Of a stretch of 64,000 bases of DNA, positions 46,529-54,117 are shown piece by piece; the stretch's first letter is position 1, and every line of letters starts with the position of its first letter. The DNA lies in the NCBI RefSeq assembly GCF_039908635.1, contig NZ_CP150918.1, forward strand, positions 5,472,001 through 5,536,000, read 5' to 3'. Below the pieces are notes generated by a model. The model was not told the DNA's origin. It did no database searches and saw only the letters and a program-made list of their open reading frames with translations. The stretch is from Pseudomonas purpurea (GTDB lineage Bacteria > Pseudomonadota > Gammaproteobacteria > Pseudomonadales > Pseudomonadaceae). The position numbers and the translations under genes are program-made.

Positions 46529-47059
46529 TCATTTCCATTTGAACTTCAAGTACTCGTTACTCAGCAACGTGACAAGTTTCTGATCCACCGCATCAACGTC
46601 GCCATCGTTGTCGACATCAAAATGCACGAGCCAATCCAGCTTCCCGTCATTGTTGGTGTCATAAGCCGACGCGGTATAGACGATGGAGTTATCCGTCGGC
46701 TCGCCCTCGCCCTCATGAAAGTGCAAACGGACCGTATCGGGAGAGCCGTCCTGAGCAAAGTCCTCGACAAAAATCTTCAGGTAGCGCGCCGAAGTGTCGC
46801 CAGCGTTGAACCAGTTCAGTTGCAAAAAAGCATCTGCGAACTTCTTGAGCAACCGTTCATCCCGGGTGTTCTCCTTGCCGTCGTTATTGACGTCACCGAC
46901 CTGAAAATCAACCTTGCCATCAGCCGTGATATCCAGCGCATACGCCTTGTGAATCAGTGTGTCTTCGCCATCTTTCACTGCTTCGAAAAAATGCAGAAGG
47001 AGCGTATCTGCACGATGGTTGCCACTGCGATCCTGAGCGGTAATTTTTAAGTAACGCAT
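46529..47059 (-). CDS. Calcium-loop repeat protein, long paralogue
   Basis: 176-residue acidic protein without signal peptide, made of two repeats of about 85 residues, each with the order ARYLKI-hydrophobic strand-LLxFxE-Y(A)xAxDxNxDGKxDxxVxxDVxNDGxxxxxD-helix-LKxxW. Four DxNxDG/DxDxDG loops (DITADGKVD, DVNNDGKEN, DTNNDGKLD, DVDNDGDVD) suggest calcium binding. Paralogous to the gene at 45859-46314. Lack of a Sec signal suggests a cytoplasmic role or non-classical export. Confidence 0.78.
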   Translation of the reverse strand: MRYLKITAQDRSGNHRADTLLLHFFEAVKDGEDTLIHKAYALDITADGKVDFQVGDVNNDGKENTRDERLLKKFADAFLQLNWFNAGDTSARYLKIFVEDFAQDGSPDTVRLHFHEGEGEPTDNSIVYTASAYDTNNDGKLDWLVHFDVDNDGDVDAVDQKLVTLLSNEYLKFKWK

Positions 47060-47199
47060 GATGGTGTCTCTTACGCGAAAAGGTCAGCAAAGCTAGACAG
47101 CCCCTTGCGAAGCGACTAGTCAGCCTCGTCCTGATATCTCGTAGGAAACGTCTAGATTTGCTGACTTCCACCATTCCATCCGTAAAATCCAAACAAGGG

Positions 47200-47757
47200 T
47201 CAGAACGCTAACACTCCCAAAGCCTTCGCCTTCAACACCTCAAGATCAATCACCGGCACCCAGATCTCCTTCGCCTGTTCATCCCACTCGCGCATCCGCA
47301 AACTGATGGCGCACAACGGATCCTGCTCAAACACCTGCGCCTCGGTGGCCGTCATCACCCCGCCCTGATACTCCAGCGTGCGCCGACTGGCCTCGCTCAA
47401 GCGTTGGTAGTAGCCCGGTTCTTTGAACGTCAGGTAACGCTTGGCCTCAACGTGATACTCCACCAGCCGCGCCAGGCGTTCGCTAAAACCCAGACGACGC
47501 AGGTAGTCAGCGCCGAGGCGTTCATGGCTGACCACGCCAAAGCCGCCCATGTGTTCGGCGTTCTCAACGCAGAGATGCCCGATGTCGTGGAAGAACGCGG
47601 CCAGCACCACTTCATCGTCGAAACCTTCGGCCATGGCCCGTTCGGCGGTCTGGGACATGTGCTCGATCTGCGACACCGGCTCGCCGATGTAGTCGCTGTC
47701 ACCGAAGCGCTCGTACCAGCCGAACACTTCGGCGATCACCTGTTCGTTGCGGCCCAT
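47200..47757 (-). CDS. PhnZ-like HD-domain phosphonate oxygenase
   Basis: 185-residue HD-domain protein of the phosphonate-catabolism type. PhnZ is a mixed-valence diiron oxygenase cleaving the C-P bond of 2-amino-1-hydroxyethylphosphonate. Present here: Tyr23-x2-Glu26 (the PhnZ lid pair), His33, His57-Asp58, His61 and later histidines in SHER and EYHVE. It overlaps the FAD oxidoreductase gene upstream, and both follow an aminophosphonate transporter. The usual partner PhnY is absent in the window. Confidence 0.85.
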   Translation of the reverse strand: MGRNEQVIAEVFGWYERFGDSDYIGEPVSQIEHMSQTAERAMAEGFDDEVVLAAFFHDIGHLCVENAEHMGGFGVVSHERLGADYLRRLGFSERLARLVEYHVEAKRYLTFKEPGYYQRLSEASRRTLEYQGGVMTATEAQVFEQDPLCAISLRMREWDEQAKEIWVPVIDLEVLKAKALGVLAF

Positions 47758-48890
47758 CAGTGTTCTCCCAACAAGGTCCTGACGTTACGTTCAGCCATCG
47801 CCGGCCCCACGCTCATGCCGACACCCGTGTGCATCAACGCGGCATGCACGCCCGGTGCGGCCTGCAAGAACGAAAACGGCACCGCCCCGCGCGCCCCATA
47901 AACGCCCTGCCAACGCTCGATCACCTGCACCTTGCAACCCAGCGTCTGCTCGACCAGTTCGAGCATCCAGTTGTCCACCTGTTCAGCGTTGAACGGCGAC
48001 GGGTCCCTGCCGTAATCGTGGGAATCACCGATGATCAGCTCGCCGTGAGGCGTCGGGCTGATCAACAGGTGAATGCCATGCTCATGCAGGTGCGGCGCCT
48101 CGCGCAGAATCTGCGCCTGCACGGCTTCCGCTTCCGGCAAATCGGCGAAGGCACCGTAGTGCACACAGCTCAGACCGGTGAGCAGCGCATGTTGCAGGTT
48201 GAGGTTGATCTGCGGCCGGGCACGAAGCATTTGCAGGCGACAGATTTGCGGGTTGAGGGCGGCAATCGGCTCGGCCAGCAGGGTCTGATAATCGTGGCCC
48301 GAGCAAACGATGATTTGCTCCCCGGTGAAACTGCCCGCGGTGCTGTGCAAGCGGCCGGGCTCGATATCGCGCACCAGGGTGGAGAAGTGAAACGCCACGC
48401 CGAGTTCGCGGCGCAAGTAATCGATCAGCGCCGGGATGGCTTCACGGGAATACAGTTGCTGATCGTCCATGCCGTGCAACGCGGCGCGGTGATGGCTGAA
48501 CTGGCCGCCGTACAGATCGCGCAGTGCAGCACCGCGCAGCAGATCGACGCGGTAGCCGTGCTCGATGGCGCGCCCTTTGCAGAAAGCTTCCAGCAGGTGT
48601 TCTTCAGCCTCGGTGCGGGCAAACAGGTACGAACCGTTACGTTTGAGTTGCAAACCCGCGAGCTGCGCCCATTGGCCCCAGATCTCGCGGCTGGCCTTGG
48701 CCAGTTCAAGCATCTGGCCCGGCGGTTGGCCGGTGACGAGTGCTTGACCAAAGTTGCGCACCGAAGCGCCCAGCGGCGTGGCGCTGCGTTCGAAAACGCT
48801 GACCTTAAGGCCGCGTTTGGCGGCGGCATAGGCGTGGGACAAGCCCAGAATGCCGGCGCCGACGATCAGCATGTCGCTGTGGTGTGTCAT
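47757..48890 (-). CDS. FAD-dependent oxidoreductase of phosphonate catabolism (TIGR03364 type)
   Basis: 377-residue glycine/sarcosine-oxidase-like flavoprotein with the FAD motif MLIVGAGILGLSHAYAAAKRG at the N-terminus (start MTHHSD, ATG 48890) and a C-terminal GVGMSVGPAMAE segment. Members next to aminophosphonate genes oxidise aminophosphonates such as N-methylated 2-AEP. The overlap with the HD oxygenase gene supports a joint pathway. An upstream open frame through the REP is not coding. Confidence 0.83.
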   Translation of the reverse strand: MTHHSDMLIVGAGILGLSHAYAAAKRGLKVSVFERSATPLGASVRNFGQALVTGQPPGQMLELAKASREIWGQWAQLAGLQLKRNGSYLFARTEAEEHLLEAFCKGRAIEHGYRVDLLRGAALRDLYGGQFSHHRAALHGMDDQQLYSREAIPALIDYLRRELGVAFHFSTLVRDIEPGRLHSTAGSFTGEQIIVCSGHDYQTLLAEPIAALNPQICRLQMLRARPQINLNLQHALLTGLSCVHYGAFADLPEAEAVQAQILREAPHLHEHGIHLLISPTPHGELIIGDSHDYGRDPSPFNAEQVDNWMLELVEQTLGCKVQVIERWQGVYGARGAVPFSFLQAAPGVHAALMHTGVGMSVGPAMAERNVRTLLGEH

Positions 48891-48932
48891 TGAGCTTTGT
48901 CCTGCAAAAATCCTGCGTACAACACAGTCCTT

Positions 48933-49065
48933 TGTGGCGAGGGAGCTTGCTCCCGCTGGACCGCAAAGCGGTCCAAAAACCTTGATACCGCGATTATTCA
49001 GATACCACGCGTCAACCGGTTTACGACTGCTACGCAGCCGAGCGGGAGCAAGCTCCCTCGCCACA
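48933..49065. repeat. REP palindrome, family B (copy 2)
   Basis: Arms TGTGGCGAGGGAGCTTGCTC... and complement, with internal hairpin ggaccgc-aaa-gcggtcc. It lies inside the phosphonate locus between the binding-protein stop and the FAD oxidoreductase start, where it may reduce readthrough. Confidence 0.88.
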
Positions 49066-49079
49066 GAGGGTTTCATCAG

Positions 49080-50105
49080 TTACTTGGCAACGACCTTCTC
49101 GGACTTGCCGTCATATCGCTTGCGCCATTCGGTGAGGATCTCGTCGCGGTTTTTCGAGGCCCAGGCGAAGTCGTTCTTGATCAGGCGTTGCTCGTAGTCG
49201 GCCGGCAGCTCGGTCTGTGGCTTGGCGATGCCAGGCTGGGCGAGGACGGCGAAGTTTTCCTTGTACAGCTCCATCGCGGCAGGGCTTGCGGAGAAGTCGG
49301 CGAGTTTCTTCGCGGCGTCTTCATGGGGCGTGCCCTTGATCACGGCGGTGGCTTCGATTTCCCAGCCCAGGCCTTCTTTCGGCAACACGATGTCCAGCGG
49401 AGCGCCCTGGCGTTTGAGCTGCACGGCCGGGTACTCGAAGGAAATGCCAATCGGGAATTCACCCGCAGCCGCCAGCTTGCATGGCTTGGAACCGGAGTGA
49501 ACGTACTGGCCGATGTTCTGGTGCAGGTCGTCCATGTACTGCCAGCCCTGCTTCTCGCCGAAGGTTTGCAGCCAGGCGCTGACGTCGAGGAAACCGGTGC
49601 CGGACGATGCCGGGTTCGGCATGACGATCTTGCCTTTGTATTCAGGCTTGGTCAGGTCCTGCCAGCTCACCGGTTTGGTCAGGCCTTGCTTCTGGGCTTC
49701 GACGGTGTTGAAGCAAATGGTCGCGGCCCACACGTCCATGCCCACCCAGGCTGGCGGGTTGGCGGCGTCGCGGTAGTTGCCGCCGATCTTGCCCAAGTCC
49801 TTCGGCGCGTAGCTTTGCAGCATGCCTTGCTGATCAAGGATCGCCAGGCTCGACGCCGCCAGGCCCCACACTGCATCAGCCTGCGGGCGGGCTTTTTCGG
49901 CCAACAGTTTGGCGGTGATGATCCCGGTGGAATCGCGCACCCACTTGATCTCCACGTCCGGGTTGGCCTTTTCGAAGGCTTCTTTGTAGGTCTTCAGTTG
50001 CTCGGCTTCAAGGGCGGTGTACACCGTCAGTTCGGTTTTCGCGGCAAAGGCGTTCAGGCTGAAAGCAGTGAGGACAGCAGCGGCAAGAGCCAGGGGCTTG
50101 AACAT
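49080..50105 (-). CDS. 2-aminoethylphosphonate-type ABC transporter, substrate-binding protein
   Basis: 341-residue periplasmic binding protein: signal peptide MFKPLALAAAVLTAFSLNAFA then TELTVYTALEAEQLKTYKEAF, the Fbp/PotD-like type 2 fold used by aminophosphonate and ferric-ion systems. Substrate is assigned by its place beside the permease, ATPase and phosphonate enzymes. Start at ATG 50105; a longer frame runs 225 codons into the permease gene and is rejected. Confidence 0.85.
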   Translation of the reverse strand: MFKPLALAAAVLTAFSLNAFAAKTELTVYTALEAEQLKTYKEAFEKANPDVEIKWVRDSTGIITAKLLAEKARPQADAVWGLAASSLAILDQQGMLQSYAPKDLGKIGGNYRDAANPPAWVGMDVWAATICFNTVEAQKQGLTKPVSWQDLTKPEYKGKIVMPNPASSGTGFLDVSAWLQTFGEKQGWQYMDDLHQNIGQYVHSGSKPCKLAAAGEFPIGISFEYPAVQLKRQGAPLDIVLPKEGLGWEIEATAVIKGTPHEDAAKKLADFSASPAAMELYKENFAVLAQPGIAKPQTELPADYEQRLIKNDFAWASKNRDEILTEWRKRYDGKSEKVVAK

Positions 50106-50152
50106 GGTGCGGTTCCTGTGTGAATGCAGATCAGTGTGGAGGGATGGGCAAA

Positions 50153-51877
50153 TCAGTTGCCGGGCACGGTTTGCCGCCAGGCCTGGGAGCGGCGCAGCAA
50201 GCCGCGCGAAGCCCAGGCCAGCAGCAGGGAAACGCCCGCCGAGGTGAACAGAATCAGGGTGGACATGGCGGCCGCGCCGCCGACATTGCCGGCGTCGTCC
50301 ATGTTCAGCACCGCCACCGCCGCGAGGAGGGTGTCGGGGCTGTAGAGGAAGATCGCCGCTGAAACGGTGGTCATCGCCGAGACGAACAGATAGCGCACGA
50401 TGTCCAGCAGCGCCGGCAGACAGATCGGCACGGTGACGCGCAAGTAGTGGCGGTACAGCGGCGCCTTGAGCGACAGCGCGGCGGCTTCGAATTCGGCGTC
50501 GAGCTGGCGCAGCGCAGTGGTGGCGGTCATTTGCGCGGTGGTCAAATAGTGCGCAATGGTGCAGACCACCAGCAGGGTCATGGTCCCGTAGAGCACATGC
50601 AACGGGTTGCCGGTGAGGTTGAAGAAGAACACGTAGCCCAGGCCCAGCACCAACCCCGGCACCGCCATCGGTACGAAACTGAGCATGCGCAGCGCCAGGT
50701 TCAAGCCGCGCTGGCCTTTGGTTTTTTCCATCAGGTAGGCACCGGTGAAGATCAAGCCGCTGCCGATCAACGCCGTGCACAGGGCCATCTTCACGCTGTT
50801 GCCGTAGGCCAGCCAGCCACCGCCGGCGGTGTCGCCGAACTGGTAGTGATTGAGCGACAGCGACAGGTTGTACGGCCAGAACTTCACCAGCGAGGAGTAC
50901 ACCGCCATGCCGAACACCAGCAACAGCGCGGCGCAGATCAGCAGCACGACAGTCAGGTAGCAGCCATCGCGCAGCCGCGACGGCGCCGGTTGGAAGACTT
51001 GCGCCCGACCGCTCATGGAATCGCCATGACGACGGCGCAGCCAGGCATCGACGCCAAAACTGAACAGGGCCGGCAGCAACAGCACCATGCCGATCAGCGC
51101 GCCGCGACCGAATTGCTGCTGGCCGACCACGGCTTTGTAGGCTTCCAGCGCCAGTACTTGATAGCCGCCACCGACCACCACCGGCACACCGAAATCGGTG
51201 ATGGTCAGGGTGAACACCAGACAGAATGCGGCGAATACCGCTTGCCGGGTCGCCGGCCAGGTAATGCTGTGAAACGCCTTGGCCGGGCTGGCACCCATGC
51301 TCGACGCGGCGTCGAACAACCGCGCATCGGCCAGGGACAGCGCCGACAGCAGAATCATCAAGGCGTGGGGAAAGGTGTAAATCACCTCGCCCAGCACAAT
51401 GCCCCAGAAGCCGTAGATGTTCTCCGAGAGCAAACCGCGCAACATGCCTTGGTTGCCGAACAGGTAGACCAGCGCAATGCCCGGCAGCATCGACGGCGCC
51501 ATCAACGGCAGCAACGACATACCGCGCCAGATCGCTTTGCCGGGAATCAACGTGCGTTGCAGGGCGTAGGCAAACAGGTACGCCAACGGCACGACAATAG
51601 CCGCGACGCTGAGGGAGACTTTCAGGCTATTGCCCAGCAGCCAGTGGAAATTGGCGCTGGTCACCAATTCACGGGCGGCGACCAGGCCACCGCCCTGCCC
51701 GGCTTCGGAGCTGAAGCCACGCCAGAAGATCGCCAGCAGCGGCATCAACACCGCGACGCTGAGCAGGCACAGCAGCAGGACCTTGCCGCCGACCACGAAC
51801 ACCCGGTCACCGATTTCTGCGCGGGAGGCCTGCCGAACCTGCTTGTGCGGTATCGGCAGCGCGATGGGCGCGCTCAT
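50153..51877 (-). CDS. 2-aminoethylphosphonate-type ABC transporter, fused permease
   Basis: 574-residue permease with about twelve helices and two copies of the permease EAA-type loop (EAAS-like DAASSMGASPAKAFHSITWP and FEAAALSLKAPLYRHYLRVTVP), so both halves of the channel are in one chain, as in the AEP and iron importers of this class. It shares a base with the ATPase gene upstream, and the binding protein follows. Confidence 0.88.
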   Translation of the reverse strand: MSAPIALPIPHKQVRQASRAEIGDRVFVVGGKVLLLCLLSVAVLMPLLAIFWRGFSSEAGQGGGLVAARELVTSANFHWLLGNSLKVSLSVAAIVVPLAYLFAYALQRTLIPGKAIWRGMSLLPLMAPSMLPGIALVYLFGNQGMLRGLLSENIYGFWGIVLGEVIYTFPHALMILLSALSLADARLFDAASSMGASPAKAFHSITWPATRQAVFAAFCLVFTLTITDFGVPVVVGGGYQVLALEAYKAVVGQQQFGRGALIGMVLLLPALFSFGVDAWLRRRHGDSMSGRAQVFQPAPSRLRDGCYLTVVLLICAALLLVFGMAVYSSLVKFWPYNLSLSLNHYQFGDTAGGGWLAYGNSVKMALCTALIGSGLIFTGAYLMEKTKGQRGLNLALRMLSFVPMAVPGLVLGLGYVFFFNLTGNPLHVLYGTMTLLVVCTIAHYLTTAQMTATTALRQLDAEFEAAALSLKAPLYRHYLRVTVPICLPALLDIVRYLFVSAMTTVSAAIFLYSPDTLLAAVAVLNMDDAGNVGGAAAMSTLILFTSAGVSLLLAWASRGLLRRSQAWRQTVPGN

Positions 51878-52953
51878 CAGGCAAACACCTGCAAGCTGCG
51901 CGGCGGCAAGGCGACCATGATGTCCTGGGCACCGAGGCGCGGCATGGCTTCGGGCGACAGTTCGGCGAGCAGTGCATGACCGGGCAGATGGTTTAACTCG
52001 AAGCTCATCCGGCAGCGGTTGCCCAGGAACGTGATCTCGCGGACCTTGGCCGGGAACAGGTTTTCTTCATGCACCAACGGGTTGATGCTGATGGCTTCCG
52101 GGCGACAGAACAGTCGGCCCGACGCGGCGTTGCCGCTGTTATCGGCCAGGCGCAGGTTCATCCCGCCGACCTGCGCATGGCTGTCGCTGTTGCGTTGGAA
52201 CGGCAACCAGTTGCCCTGCCCGACGAACTCGGCCACGAACGGCGTGGCCGGGCGATTGTAGATTTCCTGGGGCGTGGCGTACTGCTCGACCTTGCCGTTG
52301 TTCATCACGGCGATACGGTCGGCCATCAGCATGGCCTCGTCCTGGTTGTGCGTGACCATCAACGTGGTGATGCCGAGGTTGCGCTGCAACTGGCGCAACT
52401 CGGTGCACAGGTGCTCGCGAACCCGGGCGTCGAGGGCCGACATCGGTTCGTCCAGCAGCAACAACGACGGGGCCGGCGCCAAGGCCCGGGCCAGTGCGAC
52501 CCGTTGCTGTTGACCGCCGGACAATTGGCCGGGGTACTTTTTCTCACTGCCGATCAGGCCCACCAGTTCCAGCATCTGGCCGACACGCTTGCGCACTTCA
52601 TCGCGACCACTGCCAGCGAGGCCGTAGGCAATGTTGGCTTCAACGGTGAGGTTGGGGAACAGCGCGTAAGACTGGAACAGAATGCCGTAGTCCCGAGCCT
52701 GCGGTGCCAGCAGGGAAACGTCGCGATCACCTAGGTACAACTCGCCGCGATCCTGACGTTCCAGCCCGGCGATGCAGCGCAGCAAGGTGGTTTTGCCGCA
52801 ACCCGAAGGCCCGAGCAGGCATACCAGTTCACCGGCCTCGACATCCAGCGACACGTTATCCAGCGCGGTGAAGGCGCCGAAGCGTTTCTCGATACCGCGC
52901 ACCTTCATCGGCGCGCCGGGAAAGACCTGGGCAGTTGCGTTCGGGTGGTTCAT
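51877..52953 (-). CDS. 2-aminoethylphosphonate-type ABC transporter, ATPase
   Basis: 358-residue ABC ATPase with Walker A GPSGCGKTTLL, Q-loop FQSYALFPNLTV, signature LSGGQQQRVALARAL, Walker B LLLDEPMSALD, switch His in VTHNQDEA, and a C-terminal TOBE domain. First gene of the leftward transporter operon; the permease gene overlaps it. Confidence 0.88.
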   Translation of the reverse strand: MNHPNATAQVFPGAPMKVRGIEKRFGAFTALDNVSLDVEAGELVCLLGPSGCGKTTLLRCIAGLERQDRGELYLGDRDVSLLAPQARDYGILFQSYALFPNLTVEANIAYGLAGSGRDEVRKRVGQMLELVGLIGSEKKYPGQLSGGQQQRVALARALAPAPSLLLLDEPMSALDARVREHLCTELRQLQRNLGITTLMVTHNQDEAMLMADRIAVMNNGKVEQYATPQEIYNRPATPFVAEFVGQGNWLPFQRNSDSHAQVGGMNLRLADNSGNAASGRLFCRPEAISINPLVHEENLFPAKVREITFLGNRCRMSFELNHLPGHALLAELSPEAMPRLGAQDIMVALPPRSLQVFA

Positions 52954-53091
52954 GGACGGACCTCATCTAGCAGATGCAGGCCATCCTAGAGCTGTAATGC
53001 GTCCGTCATGTGGCAGTGAGGCAAAAACGGCCGATAGTGGTATTCGGGGATTTGGGTTGTTGGAGACTTCAGGAGCTACCTGCGGGTACAT

Positions 53092-53223
53092 TGTGGCGAG
53101 GGCGCTTGCTCCCGCTGGACCGCGCAGCGGTCCAAAATCAGCAGCAGAGTACTGTCAGGTAAAACGCATTCGCTGGGTTTACGACTGCTGTGCAGCCGAG
53201 CGGGAGCAAGCTCCCTCGCCACA
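53092..53223. repeat. REP palindrome, family B (copy 3)
   Basis: Arms TGTGGCGAGGGCGCTTGCTC... and complement, internal ggaccgc-gca-gcggtcc hairpin. It separates the LysR gene end from the transporter promoter region. Confidence 0.88.
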
Positions 53224-53237
53224 AAGTGGAACGATCT

Positions 53238-54101
53238 CTAGGCCGGGGACATTTCCTGGGCCAGGCCGAGGAATGCTGCCGGCAGACGGGCGTTTTTGCG
53301 TTCCTTGAGGCAGTACAGGTATTCGGGGATCTGCGGCGCGTTTTCGAGGGTCAGCACCCGCAACTGCGGATCGTGGGGCACTTCCTGGCGGGCGATGATG
53401 CTGATGCCGATGTTGCGCAGCACCGCTTCACGGATCGATTCACGGCTGCCGATCTCCAGCAACGGGCCAAAACTCACCCCCGCGCTGGCCAGCAGTTCTT
53501 CCGTCAGGCGCCGGGTGGTCGAGCCGGTTTCACGCATCAATAAAGTGTGCCCGGCCAGCGCACTGAGCTGCACATGATCATGCACCGCCAGCGGATGGTT
53601 GCGATGCACCGCCAGCACCAGCGGGTCGGTGCCGAGTACGCGGCGGATCAATCGCGCGTCCTCCAGCAACTGCGAAGACGCGGCCAGGTCGACCCGGTAG
53701 TCCTCAAGCGCTTCGAGCACCTGCTGGGAGTTGCCGATTTCCACCGAGACTTCCACCTGCGGCAAGCGCTCACGGAACGCCTTTACCAGATCCAGAATGT
53801 AATACGGTGCGGTCGCGGCGATGCGCAACGCGCCCTGGACCTGGCCGCTGTTGCGCAGGAAAAACTCGATGTCGGCCTCCTGCTGCATCAGCGTCTTGAC
53901 CATCGGCAGCAACCGCGCCCCTTCGTCGCTGACTGTCAGCCGACGACCGCCGCGATAGAACAACTCAACCGAATACTGGCTTTCCAGATGCCGAATCTGA
54001 GTCGTTACCGTGGGCTGGCTCAGGCCAAGCTTTTTCGCCGCCAGGGTAATACTGCCCAAACGCGCGACCATGTAAAACGCCTTCAGCTCGGCACTCAGCA
54101 C
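53238..54101 (-). CDS. LysR family regulator of the phosphonate locus
   Basis: 287-residue LysR regulator: N-terminal winged helix-turn-helix (LKAFYMVARLGSITLAAKKL; LSQPTVTTQIRHLE) and a type 2 periplasmic-fold effector domain. It starts at a non-ATG codon (GTG, MLSAELKAF). It lies upstream of, and in the same direction as, the aminophosphonate transporter, and similar LysR genes accompany that cluster, so control of the locus is inferred. Confidence 0.83.
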   Translation of the reverse strand: MLSAELKAFYMVARLGSITLAAKKLGLSQPTVTTQIRHLESQYSVELFYRGGRRLTVSDEGARLLPMVKTLMQQEADIEFFLRNSGQVQGALRIAATAPYYILDLVKAFRERLPQVEVSVEIGNSQQVLEALEDYRVDLAASSQLLEDARLIRRVLGTDPLVLAVHRNHPLAVHDHVQLSALAGHTLLMRETGSTTRRLTEELLASAGVSFGPLLEIGSRESIREAVLRNIGISIIARQEVPHDPQLRVLTLENAPQIPEYLYCLKERKNARLPAAFLGLAQEMSPA

Positions 54102-54117
54102 AACACCCTCACTTCAT

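Noticed and set aside
49080..50780. A 566-codon open frame joining the aminophosphonate binding protein to upstream sequence
   Set aside because: The first 225 codons are antisense-type shadow of the permease gene on the same strand in another frame; the signal peptide start at 50105 is clear.
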